Part shown: in pieces, positions 55,111 to 64,000 of the stretch
How positions within the stretch are numbered: position 1 is the stretch's first letter
How the letters are laid out: each line of letters opens with the position of its first letter
Origin: Terasakiella brassicae
GTDB taxonomy: Bacteria > Pseudomonadota > Alphaproteobacteria > Rhodospirillales > Terasakiellaceae
Length of the DNA: 64,000 nt
Direction of reading: 5' to 3'
Assembly (NCBI RefSeq): GCF_014641495.1
Contig: NZ_BMHV01000010.1
Location: 1-64,000, forward strand
Translations under genes and position numbers: made by a program
The notes under the pieces: model-generated
Told to the model about the DNA's origin: nothing
Databases searched by the model: none
What the model saw: the letters and a program-made list of their open reading frames with translations, nothing else

Positions 55111-56647
55111 CTTTGATCAAAGAAGTCCCCGTCATTTGTGCCGGTTGCGGCAATCCCATCAACTGCAATAAAGTCGGTGCCACATCAGACAGCGCCCCTT
55201 CGGACAGTTCTTTCACGTCACCCGGCGCATTGACTAATATCACCGGCACCGGATTTAAGGTATGTGCCGTATGCGGTTGCCCGCTTTTTTCGTCTTTCAT
55301 CATTTCCGCATTGCCATGATCGGCCGTGACAAACATGACCCCACCCGTTTTTTTGATAGCCGTTTCCAAACGGGCAAGGCAGTTATCAACTGTTTCTGCC
55401 GCCTTGATCGCCGCATCTAAAACACCCGTATGTCCCACCATGTCGCCATTGGCATAGTTCACAACGATCAAATCGTATTTTTCGCTTTCAATGGCACCAA
55501 CCAATTTATCGGTTAATTCAGGGGCCGACATTTCCGGCTGCAAATCATAGGTCGCAACTTTGGGCGATGGGACCAAAATACGATCTTCGCCTTCAAAGAC
55601 CTGTTCTTCGCCGCCATTGAGGAAGAACGTCACATGCGCATATTTTTCCGTTTCGGCAATACGCAGCTGCTTCAAACCGGCCTCCGCAACCACTTGACCC
55701 AGAATGTTTTGTAATTTTTCCGCCGGGAACAAGGCTGTCATAAACCCGTTATGATGAGTGGAATATTCCACCATGCCTGTTTTTTCCACCCAGGAAACAA
55801 CCTTCTCACGCACAAAACCGTTAAAAGCCGGGTCTGCAAGGGCTGACAGGATTTCACGGGCACGATCAGCACGGAAATTCGCCATCAACAAGGCATCACC
55901 ATCTTCCATTCCGGCATAATCCCCGATAATGGTTGGCAGTACAAATTCGTCTGTTTCGTCTTTGGCATAAGATTGTGCAATCGCCTGATCGGCACTATCG
56001 GCTGTTTCACCGGTTGCACAAACCATTGCAGCATATGCTTTGGACACACGGTCCCAACGTTCGTCACGATCCATCGCATAAAAACGCCCACTCAGCGTAA
56101 CGATTTTTACATCCACACAATCGGCAATATCATTTTCAAATGTCGCCACATAGTCACGCGCACTGCTGGGTGGGGTATCGCGCCCATCCAAAAAGGCATG
56201 AATACGCACGGCAATACCCTGTGCATCCAACGTCTTGGCAAGCGCCACCATATGATCTTGTGAAGAATGCACCCCACCCGGTGAGAGCAATCCCATCATA
56301 TGACAAACCCCGCCGCTTTTTTTCAAAGCAAGGGCGAGGTCTTTCATGGCATCGGTTTCACCCAATGCATTTTCGGCAACCGCCTTGTCAATGCGGGGTA
56401 GGTTTTGCATCACAATGCGACCGGCGCCCAAATTCATATGACCGACTTCTGAATTTCCCATTTGACCACGGGGCAGACCGACATTTTCCGCCGAAGCATT
56501 CAAACGTGTTGTCGGGCATTCCCGATAAAGGCGGTCCCACGTTGGTGTGTTTGCCAGCGCAATCGCATTGTCATTCTGTTCGCTACGCTCGCCCCAGCCA
56601 TCCAAAATACAAAGAACGGTCGGGCGGGGTGTCAAGGTCTGGGTCAT
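55085..56647 (-). CDS. gpmI: 2,3-bisphosphoglycerate-independent phosphoglycerate mutase
   Basis: 520 residues, the normal length. Glycolytic 3-PG to 2-PG conversion using two Mn ions. The phosphorylated Ser is in GQMGNSEVGHMNLGAGRIV (about 61-79), followed by FLDGRDTPPSSARDYV, LSGRFYAMDRDERWDRV, LMANFRADRAREI, and the C-terminal metal sites NYANGDMVGHTG and FVTADHGNAEMM. It begins the downstream envC-ctpA-yibQ-rppH set by overlap. Confidence 0.95.
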   Translation of the reverse strand: MTQTLTPRPTVLCILDGWGERSEQNDNAIALANTPTWDRLYRECPTTRLNASAENVGLPRGQMGNSEVGHMNLGAGRIVMQNLPRIDKAVAENALGETDAMKDLALALKKSGGVCHMMGLLSPGGVHSSQDHMVALAKTLDAQGIAVRIHAFLDGRDTPPSSARDYVATFENDIADCVDVKIVTLSGRFYAMDRDERWDRVSKAYAAMVCATGETADSADQAIAQSYAKDETDEFVLPTIIGDYAGMEDGDALLMANFRADRAREILSALADPAFNGFVREKVVSWVEKTGMVEYSTHHNGFMTALFPAEKLQNILGQVVAEAGLKQLRIAETEKYAHVTFFLNGGEEQVFEGEDRILVPSPKVATYDLQPEMSAPELTDKLVGAIESEKYDLIVVNYANGDMVGHTGVLDAAIKAAETVDNCLARLETAIKKTGGVMFVTADHGNAEMMKDEKSGQPHTAHTLNPVPVILVNAPGDVKELSEGALSDVAPTLLQLMGLPQPAQMTGTSLIKGAGLRAAE

Positions 56648-56785
56648 TGTTGGTCTTCAAGTCTGAATTAAAAGAAACAGGGGGTGTAATTTATGTGGGT
56701 CGCCCCCGCAAAAAAGCCAGAAAAAACGGCTTTGATACGAGAGACGACCCACAAGAATTCATTTCAAATCGAAAGGGAACGTGCC

Positions 56786-57508
56786 TTAACGCCCGCCGGC
56801 TTCGATTTCTTTCAGGCTTTTTTCAGCACGGAACGCTTTTTCAATCGAATCTTGCGCCCGTGTTACCATATTTTTCAAGGTATCCACAAAGCCACGCATA
56901 TCGTTGGCAACGTTTGTAAAGGTATCTTCGTACTGGCCTGCCGTTGCCGCCTCAATCGCCATGTTGGTCGCGATAGAGTTCGACTGGGAAACAACCTCGG
57001 CAATGCGTTTGGCCTGATCGTTCAGATACTTTACGCCCCCATTGTCATCATTGAATTTTTGCAGGGCATAAGCGATGCCGTCCATTTCAGCAGCGTTTTG
57101 TTCCTCATCGTATGCATATTCTTCTGTCGCATATTCAGCGCCATCTTCATATTCTTCATAAGACGCATCCGACTGATCCGCACTGTATTCAACCGTCTGA
57201 TTGTCCGTTGCATCCGCTTCATCTTCTTCAAATGCTTCAATCTTTTTCATTTCCAGATTGATTTGCTCAAGACGGTTCACCAACTCACGGGTATATTGGG
57301 TCAAGGCACGAATAGACACACCATAAGTACCGGCACGACCGGCGGCCAATTCTGCGTTCAACGACAAGATACGCATGTCTTCCGCAACATCACCCAAGCC
57401 TTGAAATGCCTCAAACGTATTACGGCATTGTTGGAAAAGTTCATGCTGATAGTGCGACACCTGACGGTCTGGCGCATCCAACGTATATGAGCTTAATGAG
57501 TCTTGCAT
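56786..57508 (-). CDS. Soluble chemoreceptor-like protein with two receptor-tip segments
   Basis: 240 residues, no membrane segment. Residues 40-80 resemble the cytoplasmic tip of methyl-accepting proteins: DMRILSLNAELAAGRAG, then YGVSIRALTQYTRELVNRL. Residues 165-210 resemble it again: AKRIAEVVSQSNSIATNMAI, EAATAGQYEDTFTNVANDMR. Between them (about 92-142) is an acidic insert rich in Glu, Asp and Tyr (EEYEDGAEYATEEYAYDEE). It has neither ligand-binding nor HAMP domains and no CheB/CheR tail. Located between rlmH and gpmI. It might bind CheA/CheW or be a structural relative; the function is unknown. Confidence 0.8.
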   Translation of the reverse strand: MQDSLSSYTLDAPDRQVSHYQHELFQQCRNTFEAFQGLGDVAEDMRILSLNAELAAGRAGTYGVSIRALTQYTRELVNRLEQINLEMKKIEAFEEDEADATDNQTVEYSADQSDASYEEYEDGAEYATEEYAYDEEQNAAEMDGIAYALQKFNDDNGGVKYLNDQAKRIAEVVSQSNSIATNMAIEAATAGQYEDTFTNVANDMRGFVDTLKNMVTRAQDSIEKAFRAEKSLKEIEAGGR

Positions 57509-57704
57509 TTTTATCGCTATGCCCCTTATTGCTGAAAGTCGTTTCTCAATTTATAGGGATTATGCCTCGTTTCGTCAAAACCGCAAATGTCTTTATTGCA
57601 CAAAAGTGAATAAAGTGACGAAAAAGAAAGAAAAAAGGGAAAGAGAACAAATCCCCGATGCGTAATTTCAGCGCCCAACGATACATTTGCGCTCAATTTA
57701 AAAA

Positions 57705-58169
57705 TCAATCCCGATGATAAGGATGACCGGATAGAATCGCATCGGCACGAAACAATTGTTCGGCCAACATCGGACGCACCAGCATATGAGGCCATGTCAT
57801 CGCCCCGAAACTGATCAACAGATCCGCACGTTGGCGCACCGTTTCATCCAGACCGTCCGCCCCACCGATAATAAAGGTAATATCACCAACGCCCCGATCC
57901 TGCCATTGACCAATTTTACCGGCAAAATCACGGCTGCTCATGGTCTTGCCCCGTTCATCCAACGCAACAACCACCGCCCCGTTCGGGATCGCATTTAACA
58001 ACAGTTCGGCTTCAGCCTGTTTCAGTTCCGGCCCTGAAAGTTTTTTGCGCACATCCAGTTCTTTAAGAACCGGGGCAGGTCGCATGCGCGCACAATAGGT
58101 ATCGAAGAGGTCTTTTTCAGGCCCCTTCTTCCACTTGCCCATCGCAAGGATATGGCAACGTGCCTGCAT
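57705..58169 (-). CDS. rlmH: 23S rRNA (pseudouridine1915-N3)-methyltransferase RlmH
   Basis: 154 residues from the ATG at 58167-58169; the open frame upstream overlaps rsfS. Methylates pseudouridine 1915 of 23S rRNA (helix 69). SPOUT features: GAVVVALDERGKTMSSRDFA, VGDITFIIGGADGLDETVRQ, LISFGAMTWPHMLVRPMLAE and the C-terminal LSGHPYHRD. The rsfS-rlmH order is conserved widely. Starts 5 bases after rsfS. Confidence 0.95.
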   Translation of the reverse strand: MQARCHILAMGKWKKGPEKDLFDTYCARMRPAPVLKELDVRKKLSGPELKQAEAELLLNAIPNGAVVVALDERGKTMSSRDFAGKIGQWQDRGVGDITFIIGGADGLDETVRQRADLLISFGAMTWPHMLVRPMLAEQLFRADAILSGHPYHRD

Positions 58170-58174
58170 GGCAC

Positions 58175-58543
58175 TTAACCGATATGTTCGGAATTTTCTT
58201 CGCTGGTTCCGCTTTCCGGTATGGATACATTCCACATCTTTTCAAGATTGTAGAATTCACGGACTTCCGGGCGGAAAAGATGAACAATCACATCGAATGC
58301 GTCAATCACGACCCAATCGCCTTGTTCTTTACCTTCGGCAAACAGGCCTTTCAGACCTTGCGCTTTGAGCTTTTCCATCAAATGTTCCGCCATCGCGACA
58401 ACTTGACGCTGGGATGTACCGGACGCAATAACAAGGTGATCGGCAATGCTGGATTTCCCTGCCAAATCGATGGTAACGATATCTTTCGCCTTGTCGTCAT
58501 CAAGTGAGGTGACAGCCAATTCCAAAATTTCCTTGGAAGTCAT
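58175..58543 (-). CDS. rsfS: Ribosomal silencing factor RsfS
   Basis: 122 residues. Binds L14 and blocks subunit joining in starvation. Features: VTSLDDDKAKDIVTIDLAGK, SSIADHLVIASGTSQRQVVA, QGLKGLFAEGKEQGDWVVID and DVIVHLFRPEVREFYNLEKM. Normal size for the Iojap family. Between nadD and rlmH, the classical order. Confidence 0.95.
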   Translation of the reverse strand: MTSKEILELAVTSLDDDKAKDIVTIDLAGKSSIADHLVIASGTSQRQVVAMAEHLMEKLKAQGLKGLFAEGKEQGDWVVIDAFDVIVHLFRPEVREFYNLEKMWNVSIPESGTSEENSEHIG

Positions 58544-58571
58544 CTGGCCGTTTTGTTTGCGTGCTATGGTC

Positions 58572-59171
58572 CTAGTCCTTCATTTGTTTTCGAATCTCGC
58601 TCGCTGATATCGGCATCCCGCGAATGGGCAAAAAAACCCAGGACGGTGGCGTTTTACGTTTTAAAACAGAGGCTTTGCGATCTGACAATCTGTAATGCGT
58701 AAAACGTTGTGCCGCCAGCGACGACAGCGCCCTTAAAGCATAGGACGGACGGTGAAAAATGGCAATCCCGCAGGTGCCAAAGATTTTCTGCCAATTCTTC
58801 CAGCGATGAAAGCTCGCCAGATTATCGGCACCCATAATCCAGACAAAACGAATATTGGGATAACGTCGCTTCAATGCTTCAAGCGTGTCGGCGGTATAGC
58901 GGGTGTTGAGTTGCGTTTCAAGTGTTGTAATCTGAATCCGCGAATTACGCACCACTTTTTGCGCCGAAGCCACCCTTTGGGCAAGCGGTGCCATCCCTTT
59001 TGTCGGTTTTAACGGGTTTTGCGGACTGACCAGCCACCAGACATGATCCAGTTTCAATTTACGCAAGGCCAACTCGGAAATATAGACATGACCGGAGTGG
59101 GCCGGATTAAACGACCCCCCCAGAAGCCCAACTGTCATTTTCGTTTGCGGTCCAAAAGACGGAATTGCCAT
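58572..59171 (-). CDS. nadD: Nicotinate-nucleotide adenylyltransferase NadD
   Basis: 199 residues from the ATG at 59169-59171; TTG 59177 and ATG 59138 are alternatives, and homologues often begin near MTVGLLGGSFNP. NAD synthesis step from NaMN and ATP. Motifs: GGSFNPAHSGHVYISELALR, VWWLVSPQNPLKP, FVWIMGADNLASFHRWKNW and the final IRGMPISASEIRKQ. Starts about 10 bases after proA; probably the same operon. Confidence 0.93.
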   Translation of the reverse strand: MAIPSFGPQTKMTVGLLGGSFNPAHSGHVYISELALRKLKLDHVWWLVSPQNPLKPTKGMAPLAQRVASAQKVVRNSRIQITTLETQLNTRYTADTLEALKRRYPNIRFVWIMGADNLASFHRWKNWQKIFGTCGIAIFHRPSYALRALSSLAAQRFTHYRLSDRKASVLKRKTPPSWVFLPIRGMPISASEIRKQMKD

Positions 59172-59180
59172 TGCCAATAT

Positions 59181-60455
59181 TTACGGACGGCACTGACCGT
59201 CACCGCGCACCTTATATTTAAAGCTGGTGAGCTGTTCGACCCCCACCGGACCACGGGCATGCATTTTACCCGTGGAAATGCCGATTTCCGCCCCCATGCC
59301 AAATTCACCGCCATCGGCAAATTGTGTGGAGGCATTAAGCACACAAATCGCGCTATCTACCCGATTGAGGAAGTTTTCCGCCGTTGCACCGTCTTCGGTA
59401 ATGATGCAATCGGTATGGTGCGATCCATAAGTATTGATATGGTTCACCGCCTCGTTCACATCGCCCACAACCTTAATGGAAAGAATGGCATCGAGATATT
59501 CTGTGCCCCAGTCTTCCTCAGTTGCAGGGGTAATCCGGCTATCCACGGCGCAAGCTTCCGCATCGCCGCGCAATTGACAGCCGGCCTCAATCAAATCATT
59601 CACAATCGCACCAAGGTGGCTATCGACAACCGCACGATTGACCAACAAGGTTTCTGTCGCCCCGCAAATTCCCGTGCGGCGCATTTTGCCGTTTACAACA
59701 ACCTTGCGCGCTTTTTCCAGGTCGGCGGCTTCATCCACATAGATATGGCAAATCCCGTCAAGGTGCTTGAACAAGGGAATTTTTGATTCGCGTGTGATAC
59801 GTTCAATCAATCCTTTGCCACCACGCGGTACAATCACGTCGATGACATCGGACATGGTCAGCATTTCACCAACGGCGGCACGGTCTGTTGTCGGGATCAT
59901 TTGAATACAAGTCTTGGGCAGACCCGCTTGTTCAAGGGCTTCAACCAGACAATCCATAATCGCATGGCTGGAATGAAAACTTTCAGATCCGCCACGCAAA
60001 ATCGCCACATTGCCCGACTTCAACGACAAAGCACCGGCATCTGCCGTTACGTTGGGACGCGATTCGTAAATGATACCGATCACTCCTAACGGTACGCGCA
60101 CGCGCGCGATGTTTAAACCGTTGGGGCGGTCCCATTGGGACATGACTTCGCCGACCGGATCGGGCAATTGGGCAATGGCTTCCAACCCTTTTGCCATTGC
60201 TTCCACACGAGCATCATCTAACATCAGGCGATCCAGCAAAGAACTGCTTAGACCCTTTTGCTCCCCGGCGGCCATATCCTTGGCATTGGCCTGCTTGATC
60301 TTGTCCGTATGGCTACGCAGAAGGGCGGCCGCTTTTAACAGCGCATCATTTTTTTGCTCAGTTGGGGCAACGGACAGTTCCAAAGCGGCCGCTTTTGCAT
60401 TTTGGCCGAGGTCTGTCATCATCGCCTTGATATCTTGAGCTTCTTGCGCTGTCAT
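59181..60455 (-). CDS. proA: Gamma-glutamyl phosphate reductase
   Basis: 424 residues. Second step of proline synthesis, NADPH-dependent reduction of glutamyl phosphate. Features: [40 protein letters not shown], the cysteine loop [20 protein letters not shown] and the C-terminal [36 protein letters not shown]. No proB adjacent in this window. First gene of the minus-strand block. Confidence 0.95.
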   Translation of the reverse strand: MTAQEAQDIKAMMTDLGQNAKAAALELSVAPTEQKNDALLKAAALLRSHTDKIKQANAKDMAAGEQKGLSSSLLDRLMLDDARVEAMAKGLEAIAQLPDPVGEVMSQWDRPNGLNIARVRVPLGVIGIIYESRPNVTADAGALSLKSGNVAILRGGSESFHSSHAIMDCLVEALEQAGLPKTCIQMIPTTDRAAVGEMLTMSDVIDVIVPRGGKGLIERITRESKIPLFKHLDGICHIYVDEAADLEKARKVVVNGKMRRTGICGATETLLVNRAVVDSHLGAIVNDLIEAGCQLRGDAEACAVDSRITPATEEDWGTEYLDAILSIKVVGDVNEAVNHINTYGSHHTDCIITEDGATAENFLNRVDSAICVLNASTQFADGGEFGMGAEIGISTGKMHARGPVGVEQLTSFKYKVRGDGQCRP

Positions 60456-60583
60456 TGCACTAAATCCTTCAGGTTAAATAAAACGCTCTCTTTATATATA
60501 GCTGATATAGAAGAACGTCGAATTTCAATTGGGGTGCTAAAATAAGCATTTCCAATCGTGCTGGCAACCTGTATCACAAGCTT

Positions 60584-61798
60584 ATGAGCACACAGACATA
60601 TACGTACAATTGGAACGCAGACCGCTGGCAGGTTTTTTTACTGGCAGGCTGTCAAGCCATGATGATGAGCGGGTCCAGCCTGATTATGACGCTGACCGCC
60701 CTGACCGGAACCTATCTGGCGAAAGATCCGGCAATGGCAACCCTGCCCCTTGCCATCCAGTTTGTCGGTATGATGTGCGCAACGATCCCGGCCTCCCTTC
60801 TCATGGGGAAAATTGGTCGAAAAGCTGGATTTTTCGTTGGCTTTTGCATCGGTGTCAGTGCCGCTCTGCTCGCCACATGGGGGATTTTTGAAAATTCCTA
60901 CTGGATCTTTACAGCAGGCAGTTTCGGGCTTGGCATCACCAATGCGTTCAGCCAGTATCTACGTTTTGCCGCAACAGAAGTGGTTGACGCGCCCCATCGC
61001 CCCCAAGCGATTTCTTATGTGATGGCAGGCGGCATTATTGCGGCCTTCTTAGGGCCGTGGCTTGCCGCACAAACACGCGATTACTTCGAACCAATTTTAT
61101 TTGCAGGCGGTTTTGCCTCGCTGGTAGGGCTGTATCTTTTGGCGATTTCGATTGTCCTGTTTGTCAAATTTCGCGATCCCGGCGCCCATGACGAAAGCCA
61201 CGGCCCGGCCCGTGCGCTCAAAGAAATTGCCCGACAGCCCGCCTTTATCACTGCGGTTCTTTCCGGGGCCATCGGTTACGGTGTTATGAGCTTTGTTATG
61301 ACCGCAACCCCGTTGGCAATGGTGGCCTGCGGTTTTGAATTTGACGATGCTGCCTTTGTTATCCAATGGCACGTGGTCGGCATGTTTCTGCCCAGCTTTT
61401 TCACGGGGAAACTAATCTCCCGTTTTGGCGTTCTCAATATCATCAGTATCGGGGCAATCCTCAACCTTGCCTGTATGGTGTTGGCACTCAGCGGAATCGA
61501 TCTAATGAACTTCTGGTTCGGCCTCGTTGCCTTAGGCATTGGCTGGAACTTTATGTTCGTTGGTGGCTCCAGCCTGTTAACTCAATGTTACCGTCCAACA
61601 GAACGCGCAAAGGTTCAAGCAATGAACGATTTTATTGTTTTTGGCACCGTCGCGCTTGGGAGTTTTTCAAGCGGAGCCATTCAAAACGCATGGGGTTGGG
61701 ATTGGGTCAATATCTCCATCGCTGCACCCATCCTCATTTCCTTAATCGCGGTTATCTGGCTTGGTCTGTTGCGCAAACGTGAAACCGCTACGGTCTGA
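60584..61798 (+). CDS. MFS transporter
   Basis: 404 residues with twelve membrane segments. The A-like motif GKIGRKAGFFVGFCIG lies between segments 2 and 3. Other segments: MMMSGSSLIMTLTALTGTYL, FGLGITNAFSQYLRFAATEV. It resembles YfkL/riboflavin- or nitrate-unrelated generic exporters; substrate not predictable. Divergent from proA; its end overlaps the convergent oxidoreductase gene by 11 bases. Confidence 0.9.
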   Translation: MSTQTYTYNWNADRWQVFLLAGCQAMMMSGSSLIMTLTALTGTYLAKDPAMATLPLAIQFVGMMCATIPASLLMGKIGRKAGFFVGFCIGVSAALLATWGIFENSYWIFTAGSFGLGITNAFSQYLRFAATEVVDAPHRPQAISYVMAGGIIAAFLGPWLAAQTRDYFEPILFAGGFASLVGLYLLAISIVLFVKFRDPGAHDESHGPARALKEIARQPAFITAVLSGAIGYGVMSFVMTATPLAMVACGFEFDDAAFVIQWHVVGMFLPSFFTGKLISRFGVLNIISIGAILNLACMVLALSGIDLMNFWFGLVALGIGWNFMFVGGSSLLTQCYRPTERAKVQAMNDFIVFGTVALGSFSSGAIQNAWGWDWVNISIAAPILISLIAVIWLGLLRKRETATV

Positions 61799-62768
61799 TT
61801 TTCACAACCACCTTGCCGGTCGATTTGCGTGACAACAAGGCTTCGTAAGCTTCTTTCACCTGATCCAGATTAAACGTCAAAGACACATGCGGTTTTAAGC
61901 TGCCGTCTTCAATCCAACCCATCAATTGCGCAAAAGAGGCCCGTAAGGCATCGGGATCAAGGCTGCGATACGCCCCCCAATGATAGCCAATACAAGTGAT
62001 ATTTTTCACCATAATAATATTGGCCGGGATTTGCGGGATATGCCCACTGGCAAACCCGACCACCAAAATTCGCCCGTCTTGTCGTGTCGAACGCAAAGTC
62101 TCGGTAAACAGATCCCCACCGACCGGGTCATAGGCCACATGCGCGCCCAGACCACCTGTCAGTTCCTTTATTTTTTCACGCACACCGCCTTCGCGATAAT
62201 CGATCAAATGATCCGCGCCGTGTTCTTTACAAATGGCCAGTTTTTCCGGCCCGCCTGCTGTGGCAATCACCGTTGCCCCAACCCGTTTGCCGATTTCCAC
62301 CGCCGTTAGACCGACACCACCAGCAGCCCCATGCACAACCAGCGTTTCGCCCGCCTTTAAGCCAGCTTTCACGATCAAACCATGATGGGATGTGCCATAG
62401 GCAACCGGGATAGCTGCCGCCGTGGTAAAATCCAGATTATCGGCAATCGGGTAAACATCTGATGCTGTTGCCAGGGCATATTCGGCAAACCCACCCCAAT
62501 CCAGCACGGCCATCACCCGTTGACCGACTTTACAGCTTTCCACATCTGCACCCATTGCCTCCACCACACCAGCGCATTCCAGACCGGGGGAAAACGGCAA
62601 AGGTGGCTTGACCTGATACTTGCCTTTTACAATAAGGCTATCTGCAAAATTCAAAGCGCTCGCTTGCACACGAATTAAGACCTGTCCGGCCCCCGGTTCG
62701 GGGACTGCAACATCCGCAAGGTCAAGGGACTGATATCCATCAAATGACGTACACAGGGCCGCTTTCAT
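61788..62768 (-). CDS. NADPH:quinone oxidoreductase family protein (zinc-free MDR)
   Basis: 326 residues. Medium-chain dehydrogenase fold: GAGQVLIRVQASALNFADSL, PPLPFSPGLECAGVVEAMGA, a nucleotide site VVHGAAGGVGLTAVEIGKRV and DHLIDYREGGVREKIKELTG. It lacks the zinc-binding cysteines of alcohol dehydrogenases, as in QOR-type enzymes. Reduces quinones or enones with NADPH; the exact substrate is unknown. Confidence 0.92.
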   Translation of the reverse strand: MKAALCTSFDGYQSLDLADVAVPEPGAGQVLIRVQASALNFADSLIVKGKYQVKPPLPFSPGLECAGVVEAMGADVESCKVGQRVMAVLDWGGFAEYALATASDVYPIADNLDFTTAAAIPVAYGTSHHGLIVKAGLKAGETLVVHGAAGGVGLTAVEIGKRVGATVIATAGGPEKLAICKEHGADHLIDYREGGVREKIKELTGGLGAHVAYDPVGGDLFTETLRSTRQDGRILVVGFASGHIPQIPANIIMVKNITCIGYHWGAYRSLDPDALRASFAQLMGWIEDGSLKPHVSLTFNLDQVKEAYEALLSRKSTGKVVVKIRP

Positions 62769-62852
62769 GTAAGAACTCCTTGATCAATGTGGGTGAGCGC
62801 GATAGGTAGAGAACACTTTTGTAGCAAGCTTTGCGTTCTGGAGAAAGACACT

Positions 62853-63431
62853 ATGCGCGGATATTTCGGCATTGGCATTCACGGCGTCAACAAACCGTTC
62901 AACGTTGGCAATCTGTTTCGCACCGCGCATGCTTTTGGCGCAAGTTTTGTCTATACGGTCGATGCCCAATATACAAAACGCAAAGGCAACAAGGCCGATA
63001 CCTCCAAATCACTAGAGCACACCCCGTTTTATGCATTCCCCACGTTGGAAGATATGCTCTTGCCCAAAGGTTGCCAATTGGTCGGGGTGGAACTCACCGA
63101 AGATGCTATTGAACTGCCGAGTTTTCGCCACCCCACCCAAGCGGCTTATATATTAGGCCCCGAACGATCCAACTTGCCGCAAAGCACGATTGATCGTTGT
63201 GATCATATTATCAAAATTCCAATGAAATTTTGCGTCAATGTCGGGGTTGCCGGTGCACTTGTTATGTATGACCGGGTTCAAAGCATGGGACGTTTTGCCC
63301 CACGTCCGGTGCGCGCAGGTGGCCCGACCGAAGAATTGCCCACACAGACCAGTCACGGCAGTCCAATTTTTCGCAAAGGCTCCCCCTTTGAAGAAAGCCC
63401 ACCGGGCGTGCCTGAGAAGTGGGACGAGTGA
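62853..63431 (+). CDS. SPOUT-class RNA methyltransferase (TrmH/SpoU family)
   Basis: 192 residues from the ATG at 62853 with GGAGAAAG upstream; the open frame to 62787 lacks a site. Motif 1 NVGNLFRTAHAFGASFVYTV, motif 2 AAYILGPERSNLPQSTID, motif 3 IKIPMKFCVNVGVAGALVMY (here KFCVNVGVAGAL in place of the usual SLNVSVAAAL). Methylates ribose of tRNA or rRNA. A C-terminal Pro/Gly-rich tail of about 45 residues is an extension. Target not assigned. Confidence 0.9.
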   Translation: MRGYFGIGIHGVNKPFNVGNLFRTAHAFGASFVYTVDAQYTKRKGNKADTSKSLEHTPFYAFPTLEDMLLPKGCQLVGVELTEDAIELPSFRHPTQAAYILGPERSNLPQSTIDRCDHIIKIPMKFCVNVGVAGALVMYDRVQSMGRFAPRPVRAGGPTEELPTQTSHGSPIFRKGSPFEESPPGVPEKWDE

Positions 63432-63721
63432 CCTATAAGTTGCATATAACTTTAGAACAATTTTCATTCTCAGAACGTTCTTTCATTGTGCATTGCAACG
63501 AATCCACGACATAAATACGCATTCCAATACCGATTTTGTTCGCTCTCCCATCGAAATTGTCCGATTTTGCCGCTCAGCGGTCATACCACTCGCCTCTGAA
63601 CCCCTATATTTTCCTTAATTTTAACCGAAATGCGTGGCGGCGATTGACTTCGGTCGTTCGGAGGGGTAAACCCAGAATGTTTTTCAGCATCCCTCTTTTT
63701 CATGGTTAAAGGAACCGCTCC

Positions 63722-64000
63722 ATGACAACGGGAAATCGGCCCTTATCGCCGCACCTACAAGTTTATAAACTGCCGCTCGCCGGCAAAATGTCAATTACAC
63801 ACCGGATGACAGGGATTATTATGTCCCTTGGTCTGGTCTTTTTCACTTATTGGATTGTCGCAGCCGCGTACGGTCCAGAAGCTTTCGCAACGGCACAAGC
63901 CCTGATGACGTCCTGGTTTGGAATGATCATCGTCTTCGGCTGGACTGCGTGCCTGTTTTATCACCTCGTAAACGGGATCCGTCACCTGCGTTGGGACACG
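63722..64000 (+). CDS. sdhC: Succinate dehydrogenase cytochrome b556 subunit, 5' part
   Basis: The first 93 codons, cut by the window edge; the full protein should be about 125-130 residues. ATG with AAAGGA nine bases upstream. RPLSPHLQVYKLPLAGK at the N-terminus, the quinone-site segment SITHRMTG (Ser24, Arg28), a membrane helix IIMSLGLVFFTYWIVAAAY, and FYHLVNGIRHLRWD where His81 corresponds to the heme b ligand. Anchors complex II to the membrane. sdhDAB is expected beyond the edge. The 290 bases upstream hold a possible TTGACT -35 near 63644 but no clear -10. Confidence 0.95.
   Translation, partial: MTTGNRPLSPHLQVYKLPLAGKMSITHRMTGIIMSLGLVFFTYWIVAAAYGPEAFATAQALMTSWFGMIIVFGWTACLFYHLVNGIRHLRWDT

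Noticed and set aside
56140-57490. Two long plus-strand frames antisense to gpmI and the chemoreceptor-like gene
   Set aside because: gpmI is certain by motif, and the receptor-like gene has recognisable tip motifs; the opposite frames encode no known pattern.
59019-59786. 255-codon plus-strand frame across nadD and proA
   Set aside because: Shadow of two well-conserved genes.

Overview
The window looks like chromosomal DNA of a Gram-negative alphaproteobacterium of moderate GC content, most likely a marine or aquatic member of the Rhodospirillales in the broad sense (Terasakiella, Magnetovibrio or Thalassospira-like; the genus is a guess). The evidence is the alphaproteobacterial housekeeping block proA-nadD-rsfS-rlmH-gpmI-envC-ctpA-yibQ-rppH, an alpha-type SspB, a class I fumarase, rhodoquinone methyltransferase RquA, cytochrome cd1 nitrite reductase NirS with NnrU, and a tRNA-Arg(CCU) carrying a group I intron, as known from Agrobacterium.

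Layout. 1-2.8 kb: probably the end of an island that abuts the 3' end of tRNA-Arg(CCU). It holds a DUF6880 protein, a DUF1186/SEC-C protein and a HigA-type antitoxin remnant whose 5' end is cut exactly at the tRNA. 2.85-3.14 kb: tRNA-Arg(CCU) interrupted after the anticodon by a 217-nt group IC3 intron. 3.2-18.7 kb: mixed core and metabolic genes (DUF411, sugar nucleotidyltransferase, prolyl iminopeptidase, nuclease-fold protein, M32 carboxypeptidase, SspB, fumarase, LysR, RquA, transporters, a broken EamA gene, YbaK, a hybrid histidine kinase). 18.8-27.4 kb: surface carbohydrate genes (gmhA, a barrel protein, a WbaP-like sugar transferase, O-antigen ligase-like, GT9, PslG-like hydrolase). 27.6-28.6 kb: HU and a LysE exporter. 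29.2-31.0 kb: nirS. 31.3-37.0 kb: a tripartite RND efflux operon. 37.4 kb: an FNR-type regulator. 38.2-42.8 kb: a zinc regulon (DUF1007, NicO permease, zur, znuBC, znuA) with Zur-like boxes. 42.8-46.3 kb: two TPR proteins, one with a glycosyltransferase-like domain and one with a cyclic-nucleotide domain. 46.4 kb: tRNA-Arg(ACG). 46.7-50.6 kb: lipoprotein, gpt, a PQQ-dehydrogenase-like protein, nnrU. 50.6-60.5 kb: a long minus-strand housekeeping block with an unusual chemoreceptor-like gene in the middle. 60.6-64 kb: MFS transporter, quinone oxidoreductase, SPOUT methyltransferase and the start of sdhC.

Taken together, nirS/nnrU (nitrite respiration), rquA with fumarase and succinate dehydrogenase (possible fumarate respiration through rhodoquinone) and an FNR-like regulator point to a facultative, microaerobic or denitrifying lifestyle. 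The most interesting items are the tRNA intron with its island boundary, the zinc regulon with a NicO/DUF1007 pair, a matching inverted repeat upstream of nirS and of the FNR-like gene, and a soluble protein carrying two chemoreceptor-tip-like segments separated by an acidic Tyr/Glu/Asp-rich insert. No CRISPR array, rRNA, prophage or insertion sequence was seen.
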